Part shown: positions 41,705-52,111 of the stretch, piece after piece | Layout of the letters: each line of letters starts with the position of its first letter | Numbering within the stretch: position 1 is the first letter of the stretch | Source of the DNA: Aradus depressus | Lineage: Eukaryota; Arthropoda; Insecta; Hemiptera; Aradidae | Length of the DNA: 64,000 nucleotides | NCBI GenBank assembly: GCA_963662175.1 | Contig: OY759223.1 | Location: forward strand, 22,917,460 to 22,981,459 | Direction of reading: 5' to 3' | Translations under genes and position numbers: made by a program | Notes under the pieces: generated by a model | Told to the model about the DNA's origin: nothing | The model's database searches: none | Seen by the model: the letters and a program-made list of their open reading frames with translations, nothing else

Positions 41705-42720
41705 TTACCAAATTTCCTGTAAAAATTATAGCTGGTCTTCAACTAAATTTTGATTTCTACAATAATTTCCGAAAAGGGCCCTTCGAAAGTTCAAGATGTG
41801 CAATTTTGAAGAAAGTGCATGTATCTAAAAAAAAAATTCAATTAATAATTATTTCATTTGGATTTCTTCTAAATATAATAATGAGATGCCATATTGTTTT
41901 CCTTGCAAAAATTTTAAATCTAATCCAAAGGTATAAATTATCTTACTTGGTTCACAGGGGAAATGAATAGCATAGAATAAGAGAACAAATATTGGGTTTA
42001 TTTATCTTAAACCTACATTATAAATAACATCAAAACATCAATATGAAATAAAAAATCAAAATACTTACAATAAAAATCGTATAAACTAATTTCTACATCT
42101 ACTTTAGTCTCTTTTCTTTTTAATTATTGTGGCCATTCTTTAATTCAATGTTATTTTGGACATATAACATATAAATAAATAAATTTGAGCATTTACTCTA
42201 CGTATATTCACTCCTACATGGTACACCACACCTCAAGCCTAAAAAAACTTCTCTCTCTAGACTGTCCACTTCCACTACACAACATAGACTGTTTTTCACT
42301 CTTTAAAACAGCTGATCGTCGTCTTTTGTACTCCATTCATTGGTTATTGGTATTGGTTAGGTTAGGTTTTATGACTCATGCCCGGGCTTTAACTACGAGG
42401 TCATATCGCCTACTACCAGAGCGCTCTTTCGTCACTCTGGTGGACATGAGCCCGACTCTACTGTGGGAGTCCTAAATTTTGCCTACCCTAAATTTTTATT
42501 CACCTAGGGTAGGGGTCTTTAACGAGTACCTGACATCGTACAGGCTCGGGACCATCGCTTAACGTCCCATCCGAAGGACGGCGTGCTTAAGTTTATTTTA
42601 CCTCCCAAATAAAATAAACTAAAAGGCCTCGGTCGGGTTTCGAACCCACGATCTTGAGCTCAGAAGGCAAGCACGCATACCACTGAGCTACCGGCGCCCT
42701 CGGCTATTGGTATTGTATTC
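41705..42720 (+). repeat. repeat B copy 4, split by a SINE
   Basis: AATTTCCTGTAAAAATTATA, GAAAAGGGCCCTTCGAAAG, CTGTCCACTTCCACTACAC and ACAGCTGATCGTCGTCTTTT follow the family. SINE-1 interrupts it at 42356-42701, after which only a few bases of B continue. Confidence 0.75.
42356..42701 (-). repeat. SINE-1 copy, full length
   Basis: Target duplication GGTTATTGGTATTG at 42342-42355 and GGCTATTGGTATTG at 42702-42715 (one mismatch). CCTAA tail reversed (GGTTAGGTTAGGTTTT), head with GGGTTTCGAACCCACG and GAGCTACCGGCGCCCTC. Confidence 0.95.
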
Positions 42721-42895
42721 ACTAAGTCATATCGCTTTTTATCAGTGGTCTTTTTATCGCCCGGTCGGACGTGAGCCCGACTCTACTAATCCTAAATTTT
42801 GTCTATCCAGGTTCAATAAGGTAAGTCTTTAACACCACAGAGGCTCGAGACCAGCCATTTAATGTCTCTTCCGAAGTCGACGTACTCATGGTTAC
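42719..42895 (-). repeat. SINE-1 copy, old and degenerate
   Basis: AAGTCATATCGCTTTTTATCA, GTGAGCCCGACTCTACTAAT and ATGTCTCTTCCGAAGTCGAC are the reversed body with many changes. Confidence 0.65.
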
Positions 42896-44090
42896 TTTGC
42901 CTTCTAGCTAAGAAAACCGAAAACATGCACTTAAAACCCTCCATATTAACTAACCCTGGGTTGGCGGTCAATCAAAGCGGCGAAAAGCCCATAATAAGCG
43001 ACATCTTCACGCTTTATCATATGAGAGCTGAGCATATGATAATAAAAGTGAAGCAAATCGAAGGAGAAACGGCCGTTCGGACGCTATTTATTGTATACGC
43101 TGCCTAAACCACTGAAGATATATCAAAATGATGTATACAGGAATTGGCAATAAAAAGTTCTACAAAAACGTCCTCGACAGTATACACCTATCTATAAGAG
43201 ATAGCCTACAATAAGAGTTTGTATGTCTACATATAAATCTGTAGTTTAGTCTGTCAGTGTGTTTGTAACAGTTGGCGCAAAAAAATACTGAAACAATTTT
43301 GATGAAATTTCACACATAGCATCCTTCTAAGCACGATTGAATCATAAACTATCTGGCTTTCCAAATGTTTAACTGGAGAAGGGGAGCGGAACGCTTAAAA
43401 TAAATTTTTAATGCTTGACTTTTCGAGGCTAATATGTACAATCAAAATAATTATTGTACAAATCAAAATTTCAACGTTTGATCATTTGGATATTTGACGC
43501 TGCTAATATGGGTTTCAAGTTTTGAATTTAACATTGAAAATGACATCGTTTTAAAGTAAGCCGTGAGTCATCAGAACCTTCCATTTGTGCTGACAGGGAG
43601 TCAACGTACATAAAATTTTCATCCTGCCTATAACCAATTCTTTGAATTGATTGTTGTTGTTTTTTTTTTTTTAATACAGATAATTTTATGGTGAGCTAAA
43701 AAATTTATATTCGATTTTGTGTTCAACAGAAAATCTACCTGGGACTTGATTTCATGCTGAGAAGAAGGCAGAGAGCAAATCTTTATTTTATAGCTTTTTC
43801 CCGCCAAACCGGTCATTATCGCGGCAAAATAAGAACATACAAACATACAATTCTTGTAAAAAGAAATAAACAAAAAATCAATGAAAATAAAATACAACAA
43901 TTTTAGAGGTAAAGTGACCTCGTGGAAGTTGATGTTATATTTCAGGTAGACATTTCTATGTAATCGTATGCATTAATGACTTTATATTTTCTAATGATAT
44001 AGTCAACAGTATCTTTTGTAGTATGATCATTTTTTTTTAATGTAAAATTAAATAAATAATTAAAATTAATAATAAATAAATATTTAAATG
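42896..44090. other. unassigned stretch
   Basis: No repeat family or domain recognised. The frame 42862-43107 begins in the SINE relic and has no domain. A T tract is at 43660. Confidence 0.3.
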
Positions 44091-44094
44091 ATAA

Positions 44095-44900
44095 ATATTA
44101 CCACATTTCCTGTAGAAATTATAGCTGGTCTTCTACTAAATTTCGATTTCTACAGTAATTTCCGACAAAGGCCCTAAAAAAATATCAAGACTTGCAATTT
44201 TGATGAAAGTGCGTGTATTTAAAAAAATTTTAATTAATAATTATTTCATTTGGATTTCTTCTAAATATAATAATGAGATGTCTTATTGTTTTTCTAAATT
44301 TGCAAAACTGTTCAATCCAATCCAAAGGTATAAATTATTTTAATGGGTTCACAAGGAAATGAATAGTATAGAATAAGAGAACACATATTGGGTTTATTTA
44401 CCGAAACCTACATTATAAATAAAATCAAAATATCAAATAAAAAAAATCAAATTACAATAAAAATCTTACAAACTAATTTCTACATCTACTTTAGTCTCTT
44501 TTCTCTTTAAATATTGCGGTCATTCTTTAATTCAATGTTATTTTGGGCATATAAACATATAAATAAATAAATTTGCGCCTTTACTTCACTGTTATTTTCA
44601 TTCCTATATGGTTCACCACACCTTAACCCTAAAAACAACTCTCTCTAGACTGTCCACTTCCACAACACAACTTAGATTGTTTCTCACTATTTAAAACAGC
44701 TGATCGTCGTCTTCTGTTCTACATTTATTGGTTGTTCACATTTCGTTTTAAAACAAAATGCGACTAGTCCTTTGTATATTTATTCACTAATTAAGTTACT
44801 TTACTCCATAACAGCTATTTTTTTTTAAATACAAATAATAATTGATTCTATAATATATTAATAATCTTAATGTGTGTACATTTTTTACATCACAGTTGAG
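44095..44900 (+). repeat. repeat B copy 5, full length, no SINE
   Basis: It runs from CATTTCCTGTAGAAATTATA to AATGTGTGTACATTTTTTAC..CATCAC. It preserves the uninterrupted target (TATTAATAATCTTAATG, 44856) of the SINE present in copy 1. Confidence 0.8.
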
Positions 44901-44936
44901 GAAGTCGAAGTTCTGTCGTGTAAAAAAAATCAGTAT

Positions 44937-45125
44937 TTGGCCAACGTTTCGGAAACTATTTATGTCCATCTTCAGGGCCTTATGACTTGAGTGGATGTAT
45001 GTGGTGAAGATGGTGTAATGTGTTTGTGATTGATAGTGACTTAACACATCCCAACTTCACCACACACCTCCACTCAAGTCATCATAAGGTCCTGAAGAAG
45101 AAAATAAATAGTTACCGAAACTTTG
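44937..45125. repeat. foldback with CTGAAGATGG/CCGAAACG motif
   Basis: TTTGGCCAACGTTTCGGAAAC..CATCTTCAGGGCC at the left and GGTCCTGAAGAAG..TTACCGAAACTTTGACCGG at the right are inverted copies around ACTTGAGTGGATG-type sequence. It resembles Penelope-like element ends. No ORF. Confidence 0.6.
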
Positions 45126-45129
45126 ACCG

Positions 45130-45405
45130 GTTATGTACTTCCCCAGAACGAAATAATCAATTAAGTTGTTGCTCTCCCTCCGAAACCAATTGATCTTTTG
45201 AATTAAAAATTAATTAAAGTATTAACTAAATTTTGAGTCGATACTTTTATAACATCGGCAGTTTTAGGGTTTTTTAGTTGAGATCCTCCCTCTCATTCTC
45301 CTTCCTTTTGGGCGATTTTGCTGAAAATTAATATGTGTCGTCCTTATGGGATTTTTAATTTATATAAGAAATTTCATGTCAATTTATGTTGAAAAAGTTT
45401 ATAAT
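45130..45405 (-). repeat. repeat C copy, 3' half
   Basis: GTACTTCCCCAGAACGAAAT is the reversed right end, followed by GAAACCAATTGATCTTTTGAA and two modules. Confidence 0.75.
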
Positions 45406-45424
45406 AATAATTACGTACACTATT

Positions 45425-45935
45425 CGTTATAAATTTAGATCCAAGCTATCTCAACTTCGCCTCAACCACAAACTGGGTGTCTACAAGACCGTTATCAGAC
45501 CTATCAGTTCAGCTCTGGGGTTCAGCTAAGCCCTCACACACCAAAATAATTCAAGCCATTCAAAATAAAATCCTCCGAACAATCACACAATGCCCTTACT
45601 ACGTATCAAACATAACATTACATCATGACTTGAACATACCATTCTTACACGAAGTTAGACAACAATTAAACACAAATTTGCACAAGTTCACGACACATCC
45701 AAACACACTGGTGAAAGCCATGTCGGTCCGGTCCTCACCGGGCGGGCCTCCTCGGCGACTGAATCGTCGTTGGCCGCGTGACCTTCTACCTGAGGAGGAC
45801 CCCTGAGGAGGCGGTAGTGTTGACTAGCCATCTCATCAAGAGACAATAGTTTCTGTTTTTCTCTGCCCATATTTCCTAGTTGTGATGTAGTTCATAGTTT
45901 AAAATTATGTAATAAAGGTGAAAAAAAATATAAAA
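45425..45935 (+). pseudogene. Jockey-like LINE C-terminus and 3' UTR
   Basis: RSKLSQLRLNHKLGVYKTVI, then (after a frameshift) VQLWGSAKPSHTKIIQAIQN, ILRTITQCPYYVSN, LHHDLNIPFLHEV, a near-intact Jockey-type tail after reverse transcriptase. The coding part ends about 45806 with the RRLNRRWPRDLLPEEDP terminus, followed by a 3' UTR and an A-rich end (45926-45935). The copy is 5'-truncated with at least two frameshifts. Confidence 0.85.
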
Positions 45936-45989
45936 TAAAAATTAGATCATTCAGGAAGCTTTCAATCATCGAATGGACACTTAAGGAGC

Positions 45990-46235
45990 TTCCTGTCAGC
46001 CAAATCGACCAAAAATCGCCCCTTCCACCAGGGAATTACATGTTTTCCGACTTCCTGATTTCAAAAATAAAAAAATAAAAAATTCTGTATATGTGTGTTT
46101 GTGAACACGAAAACTCTCGATACAAAGAATGTATCAACACGAAATTTTATATGGGTATCCAGAACCCTCTAAGGACAACACCTATTAATTTTCGGTCAAA
46201 AGGGAAGGGGGGATTAGGGGGAGACTGTTAATTTG
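45990..46235 (+). repeat. repeat C fragment
   Basis: ACATGTTTTCCGACTTCCTG, GAATGTATCAACACGAAATTT, CTAAGGACAACACCTATTAA and the GGGGGGATTAGGGGGAGAC block. Confidence 0.65.
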
Positions 46236-46660
46236 TCTCTGTTCATTCTTATGACTGAGACACATTGCAGTACATTTTACCATATCATATAATGAAAAAT
46301 TGTACAAAAAATACAGTCTATCATCCGATATAGACTTAGATCGTTCAGGGACCTATCAGTCATAGAACGAACTGTTTAGAAACTTCCTGGTCGCAGTAGA
46401 CCTCTCGTTCTTCTTCTACTTCTGGTTGACTTGAGAAGTCACGTCCTTCTCCTATTTGTCATTTCTACGTTTCTGTTCTCTGAACCAGTGATAGATAGCA
46501 TACTGAAAGAACCTTTCTGTTTTTCATGCCATCGATATCCAGTTAATAAATTAATCATATTCCAGTGACATTTCTTCGACGAGATGTCGTAAGCTACGAT
46601 GAGAAACAATTTCACTGGATTTTTTTTGCGTCAATATATTTGAAAAAACTTATTTTTTTA
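46236..46660. other. unassigned stretch
   Basis: Nothing recognised beyond a palindromic-looking start. The following SINE begins at about 46661. Confidence 0.3.
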
Positions 46661-46969
46661 TTAGTTAATGTGATTCATGCCCGGGCTTTAATTTCGAGGT
46701 CATATCGCCTACTACCAGAGCGCTATTTCATCGCTCTTCTAGAGATTAGCCTGATTCTACTGTGGGAGTCTTGAATTTTGTTTATCTGGGTTTAATTACA
46801 CAGGTACAGGGGTCTTCAACGAGTACCTGAAATCGTACAGGCTCCTGAACATTCTTAACGTCCCATCAGCAGAGCGGTGTGCTCAAAATTGTTCTCCCAG
46901 GTCGGGTTTCGAACCTGCTATCTTGAGCTCAATAGGAAAGCACGTTACCTCTTATCGACCGACGCCCTC
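46661..46969 (-). repeat. SINE-1 copy
   Basis: TTAGTTAATGTGATTCATGC tail, body with moderate changes, head GGTCGGGTTTCGAACCTGC and CGACGCCCTC. Confidence 0.85.
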
Positions 46970-47053
46970 TTTTTATGTATATATTGTCTATTTTCTTACT
47001 TTTTAAGTATTAGAATAACAATATTTAAATTAAAAAAATATGTAATACCTATA

Positions 47054-47398
47054 GAGGGCGCCGGTAGCTCAGTGGTATGCGTGCCTTGCCTTCTGAACTC
47101 AAGGTCGTGGGTTCGAAACCCGATCGAGGCTTTTTAGTTTATTTTATTTGGGAGGTAAAATAAACTTAAGCACGCCGTCCTTCGGATGGGACGTTAAGCG
47201 ATGGTCCCGAGCCTGTACGATGTCAGGTACTCGTTAAAGACCCCTACCCTAGGTGAATAAAAATTTAGGGTAGGCAAAATTTAGGACTCCCACAGTAGAG
47301 TCGGGCTTATGTCCACCAGAGTGACGAAAGAGTGCTCTGGTAGTAGGCGATATGACCTCGTAGTTAAAGCCCGGGCATGAGTCATCAAACCTAACCTA
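47054..47398 (+). repeat. SINE-1 copy, young, perfect 11-bp target duplication
   Basis: TAATACCTATA at 47043-47053 and 47399-47409. Intact A box and B box (GGGTTCGAAACCC). Tail AAACCTAACC. Confidence 0.95.
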
Positions 47399-47433
47399 TA
47401 ATACCTATAAATTTTTTGGAACTCATCACTTAT

Positions 47434-47478
47434 TAGTTATTCATATACCTATATATTATATAGGTATATGAATAACTC
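47434..47478. repeat. perfect palindrome of about 42 bp
   Basis: GTTATTCATATACCTATA and its exact complement TATAGGTATATGAATAAC are separated by a few A/T bases. It stands at the edge of a GC-rich patch. Confidence 0.85.
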
Positions 47479-47755
47479 CTTTCCCTGCACTTTTGGGGGC
47501 TTGAGGCGCCTGGTGTGTGGTCCTTGGGTTTCTCCGTGTTTGGCTTGTCGGCACTGCTGTGGTCTTGGGGCGTTATCCCCGGACCTCGACTGAAAGTACT
47601 CAATGCAAAGTTAATAGAGACTCTGGTGGTGCCGTCCCTCGTCGGCTGGCTCCCTGAGTCCCCGCTGGTTCTTCTTGGCTCTCATCGGCCGGGGAAAGGA
47701 AATTAATTATTCAATTTTTTTTTTTTATGGCCAATCAGTAATATAAGTAAGAAAT
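47479..47755. other. GC-rich patch ending in a T tract
   Basis: The composition resembles the GC-rich R1-type LINE end at 49.4-50.0 kb. The T tract (47720-47730) could be the reversed poly(A) of a minus-strand insert, but no LINE motif is visible in any frame. Confidence 0.3.
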
Positions 47756-48540
47756 CAAATAAGTAGTGTCCTTATGGGGTTTTTGATACACATATAAAAT
47801 TTCGTGTCGATACATTACTGAGAGATCGAGTTAACATACAGAAACACACAAAAATTGTGATGTGGTCATTACAGAACATTCTTATACCAACCACGCTTAC
47901 AGATCACTCTCTTTCCCCCTTCTCAATATTATTTCATACCGGCATTACAAAAAACTACCAATACAAAAACCATATATTAAAGTTTACATTCTTTGGGGCG
48001 CTATAACGTTTTTCATATTGATCCTAACTCAAATTCAAGGACATATAGCGATTGAAAATTTTATAAGGAACAATTTAGGTAAGAATTAATTTTACAATAG
48101 GACTAACCGTTTTCGGATAAATGAAGGAAACGTCTAAAAATATGTGTTTCAAAACTACATTTCAGGATGGTTTTCGGCATATATCTCAAAAACCAGACAA
48201 CCTGTAAAAAAACATATTCCATATTCATTATCTATTTTAGTATTCTACACAACTTTTACTCGAAAAGATTTTTGATTAGGTCATTAACATAAGCTGTATC
48301 TTGTAAAATGTTGTTAGGTGCCGTGGGAAAGTGGTCTCAATTTTCATTCGATTTCAAGTTCATAGCTACAATCATTTTTGCTGGTAGAGAAAGCTTCATC
48401 GCGAAAATGGTCAAAACGTATTCAGGGGACCTTGAATTGTGGAAATCTTTTGAAACCTCGATCTCGGATTTTCGCACAATTACAATATTTCCTTATACTA
48501 TAAGTATAAGAAAGTAATAATACACATACATATACTTTGT
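47756..48540. other. repeat C scrap and unassigned AT-rich DNA
   Basis: 47756-47830 has a minus-strand repeat C module (ATAAAATTTCGTGTCGATAC). The remainder holds nothing I can name. Confidence 0.4.
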
Positions 48541-48544
48541 ATAG

Positions 48545-48965
48545 ACGGGGAAGTAAACGACAATAGGCGATTTGAGGCATTTTAAAATTTATTCCATACC
48601 AGACTTTAGTTTTTTTTAGCGCTGAGACTGATAAACTGTTGGATAGAGAAAGACAGATTGAAGGAGTGTGGACAAATCGTTTCAATCTTTCAATCCTCTC
48701 TTCTTCTACAAAAAAGTTGAACGTGGCTAAGGATTGATGATGGCGAGGTGGAACCCAACAGGTGTCTGTCCTCTGAAGATATTCCCCAACAGAGGTTGTG
48801 GAGCTTTTACGAGGGGCCATGTTCTGGGATGGCTGACTGCATACTGAAAAGGTGTCTTGTCTCTGACACTCTGGACTCGGTATCAGACCAAAGTGTAGGC
48901 GTTTGGGAAGAAGGGGATAACAACAGTGCATTAGGTGATATGTGGACAAATTGTCAGTAGCTGTT
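48545..48965. other. open stretch on both strands, possible gene fragment
   Basis: The minus strand is open for 175 codons (48949-48422) and the + strand for 70 (48748-48960, ending SVGVWEEGDNNSALGDMWTN). Composition is more even than the flanks. The minus frame continues into repeat C (CCCCGTCTATACAAAGTATA), so its C-terminal 50 residues at least are not genuine. I recognise neither product. A + strand terminal exon or a retroelement relic are both possible. Confidence 0.3.
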
Positions 48966-49104
48966 GTTTTTTTTAAGGGGACTGTTTTAAAATACCTGGA
49001 GGCTTTTTAAAGATAAATATGTGACCTACCTCAAGGGGCGCTTCAGACGCAAAGTACATTTAATAATATAGTCAACATTGTCCTAGTCCAAAAATGTCAT
49101 TTTA

Positions 49105-49396
49105 CTTCCTCAGTTATACGAATTATAGGGGAAGTTATATAACGTATTTCCGACTCAAAAAGTAAAAAACCCGTCGACTTTTTGCGCTAATATTCTTTAG
49201 TTGACTTACATAGGGGCTCCTAAATCCTCATACTAAATTTTGTGTCGATAAATTTAGGGTTTTTGAGATGAGCTTTCTCCCCTGAACGCTCTCTACCCTT
49301 CGGCCGATATCGCTGAAATCAGACAGGATTTGTTCTCATTGTGTTTTGACTTGAAATTTGAAATTTTCTGTCGATACATTCATTACATCGGCAGTT
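49105..49396. repeat. repeat C pieces
   Basis: A + strand left end (CCTCAGTTATACGAATTATAG) is followed by minus-strand modules ending GATACATTCATTACATCGGC at the LINE insertion point. Confidence 0.65.
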
Positions 49397-49992
49397 TTTT
49401 TTTTTTTTTTGTTTTGTTTTTTTCGGCAGGAGGGGGAAATGCCAATTACGCACATCCAGGGAAGATAGCCCTGGATAGTGTGGGACTCAAGCCGTGGCCC
49501 TATACCCACTAAAACCCCCTCCTTCGACGATCCTGATTCCCTTCCGTGGAACACACTGCCAGTCATTACTTCGTGGAAGGGAGGAAGGGTGGCTGGTAAC
49601 GCCCCTTCTTCTGCTTATAGCCGCCGCTACCGTTGTTCCTTGTCAGCCCTCTCTTGGAGGGCCAACTCACCCATGATGAGTGCCGCAAATTCGCAGCCTT
49701 CATCCCACGACTCCTGGGAGCGCAGCGTAGCGTCCACGTAACTGGTATCAGTCAGTGGGGCGCCCATGCTGCACTCCAGATTCTCCCTTCCAGATTTGAG
49801 GAGGACATGCTCCGCCGTCTCCGTCTCACCAAGGCACGCGGGGCAGTCTGGTGTTGTTGCTGCCCCGATTTTGTGGAGGTACCCCCGGAACCCACCGTGT
49901 CCCGTGAGTACCTGCGTGAGGTCCCTTGGACCTGTCCCATTCTTCCTGCCTCTCTTTAATCGTCCTGGACCTCTCTGGCTCTGCTGGACCAG
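49397..49992 (-). pseudogene. R1-like LINE 3' end inserted in repeat C
   Basis: GGCAGTT is duplicated at 49390-49396 and 49993-49999, and repeat C reads on across the insert. The minus strand carries ..LTQVLTGHGGFRGYLHKIG.. and ..CPACLGETETAEHVLL.., the C-terminal Cys/His motif of R1/I-type LINE ORF2. This is followed by MGAPLTDTSYVDATLRSQES-type sequence, a 3' UTR and a poly(A) tail (T tract 49397-49412). It is 5'-truncated: only about the last 100-150 codons remain. The coding part is strongly GC-rich compared with the surroundings. Confidence 0.85.
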
Positions 49993-50335
49993 GGCAGTTA
50001 TTAGGGTTTTTTAGATAAGCCCCCCCCCCCCCTTCCCTTCGACCGATATTGCTGAAATTAGACAGGATTTGTCCTCATTCTGTTTTGACTTCAAATATGA
50101 AACTTCATGTCGATACATTCATAACATCGATAGTCATTGGGGTTTTTACGTTGAACTTCCTCTGATCACCCCATTCTCTTCTATCGATTCCGCTGAAAAT
50201 TATTATGTGTCGTCGTTATGAAGTTTCGAATCCACATATGCAATCTTGTGTTGATACATTCATTACAACTGCAGTTGTTAGAGTTTTTTTTGAGTTAAGC
50301 CTCCCCTTAAAATTAAATTTGAAAAAAATTAAAAT
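49993..50335 (-). repeat. repeat C, continuation after the LINE insert
   Basis: GGCAGTTATTAGGGTTTTTTAG and further modules with GATACATTCATAACATCGAT and GATACATTCATTACAACTGC. Confidence 0.75.
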
Positions 50336-50454
50336 CGATAGGTGTTTATGTTTAACCTTCACCTTGGCTATCCTATCAGAATTGTACTCTATTAGTTTTC
50401 AGTCGTATAGTATATTAGCGAAGGCATTCTTTAGGAAAATAATAAAAAAAAATA

Positions 50455-50773
50455 GGTTAGGTTAGGTTTTATGACTCATGCCCGGGCTTTAACTACGAGG
50501 TCATATCGCCTACTACCAGAGCGCTCTTTCGTCACTCTGGTGGACATGAGCCCGACTCTACTGTGGGAGTCCTAAATTTTGTCTACCCTAAATTTTTATT
50601 CATCTAGGGTAGGGGTCTTTAACGAGTACCTGACATCGTACAGGCTCGGGACCATCGCTTAACGTCCCATCCGAAGGACGGCGTGCTTAAGTTGATTTTA
50701 CCTCCCAGATAAAATAAACTAAGGGCCTCAGTCGGGTTACGAACCCACGACCTTGAGCTCAGAAGTCAAGCAC
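50455..50773 (-). repeat. SINE-1 copy, truncated in the tRNA-like head
   Basis: Tail GGTTAGGTTAGGTTTTATGA. It stops at CAGAAGTCAAGCAC. The A-rich AATAAAAAAAAATA (50441-50454) and ATAAAAAAAATA after 50773 look like the target duplication. Confidence 0.9.
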
Positions 50774-50787
50774 ATAAAAAAAATATA

Positions 50788-51118
50788 TATAATGTTTAAT
50801 TAAACTTATTAGTAACCTGTTTGTACAATATTAATTAATATTCTGATAAAATAACAATGAGTAACAGGTTACGACCTTAGGTCAACAACATATGCCTTAA
50901 CAACGTTGCCGAACTTATTGTAGTTATAATTATTATGTTTTTTTTTTTTTTAATAAAAGGATATAATAACAATGAATATAGAACTACATTGTCTTCTAGA
51001 CAATAGGTTCTGTGGATAGATCTAAGAGTAATTTGTCATCAGGCAAAACTGTGGGGTACAATGTTACATTATATTGAGAGTTCTGCCAACATGATCATAG
51101 TTGTCAATAGTCATGTGT
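50788..51118. other. AT-rich stretch
   Basis: AGTAACCTGTTT.. and AGTAACAGGTTACGACC near 50810-50880 form a weak inverted pair. Nothing else is seen. Confidence 0.3.
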
Positions 51119-51300
51119 TATTGTGACTCATGCCCGGCCTTTTAACTAAGAGGTCATATCGCCTACTATCTGAGCGCTCTTTCGTCACTCTACTATGAAA
51201 GTCCTAAATTTTGCCTACTTTTAATTTTTATTCACATAGGGTAAAGGGTCCTGAGATCGCACGTGCTCGGGAGCATGTCCGAAGGACGGCTTGCTCACAA
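51119..51300 (-). repeat. SINE-1 copy, degenerate
   Basis: ATTGTGACTCATGCCCGGCC, CATATCGCCTACTATCTGAG and a shortened remainder ending CGGCTTGCTCAC. Confidence 0.8.
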
Positions 51301-51390
51301 TTGATTCACATGATTAGTGTAATGGCTTCGTGTTCCAGGAACTACATTTATAAAGTATGAGCTTGAAGATTGTGTTTAGTTTTTTAGAGC

Positions 51391-51723
51391 TTTAGGTTAG
51401 GTTTTATGACTCATGCCCGGCTTTAACTATAAGGTCATCTCGCCTACTTCCAGAGCGTTCTTTCGTCACTCTCGTGGACATGAGCCCGATGGGAGTCCTA
51501 AATTTTGCCTACCCTAAATTTTTATTCACTTAGGGTAGGAGTCTTTAACGAGTACCTGACATCCTACAGGCTCGGGACCATCGCTTAACGTCTCATCCAA
51601 AGGACGGCGTGCTTAAGTTTATTTTACCTCCCAGATAAAATAAACTAAGGGCCTCGGTCGGGTTTCAAACCCACGATCTTGAGCTCAGAAGGCAAGCACG
51701 CATACAACTGAGCTACCGGCGCC
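51391..51723 (-). repeat. SINE-1 copy, full length
   Basis: TTAGGTTAGGTTTTATGACT tail, head GGGTTTCAAACCCACGATC and CTGAGCTACCGGCGCC. Small deletion in the body (GAGCCCGATGGGAGTCC). Confidence 0.9.
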
Positions 51724-52075
51724 AAAACGATCGATAGATTTTGGAGAGGAAAACTTAGTTGATTCATGATGGGGAAGTACATTGGGATTTTTTTCATTGA
51801 GAAAATGTAATTTTCCCATAGGGCTGCCAATCTAGTTTGGAGACCGAATTGAATAATTAGGGAATGAGGGCGGTCAACTGCTGTGGTCATTTACGCCCGT
51901 CTTTCTTACACTCGTTAGAGGCACATAAATCGGCTCAGGAACCTACTTTTACATGATTTGTATATCATTAGTAGTAGATATATAAATGTCGTTTTATACG
52001 CATAATCTTATTATTATTATAATTTATTATTATTTTTTTTTTTTTAATATTATTATTATTATTATTATTATTTTT
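51724..52075. other. repeat C right end, then simple ATT repeat
   Basis: GATGGGGAAGTACATTGGG at 51767-51785 is the right end of a + strand repeat C. 52010-52073 is an (ATT/TTA) microsatellite. Confidence 0.6.
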
Positions 52076-52111
52076 TGGAGACCGAGACCTGTTCAATAGC
52101 CGAGCCGAGCC

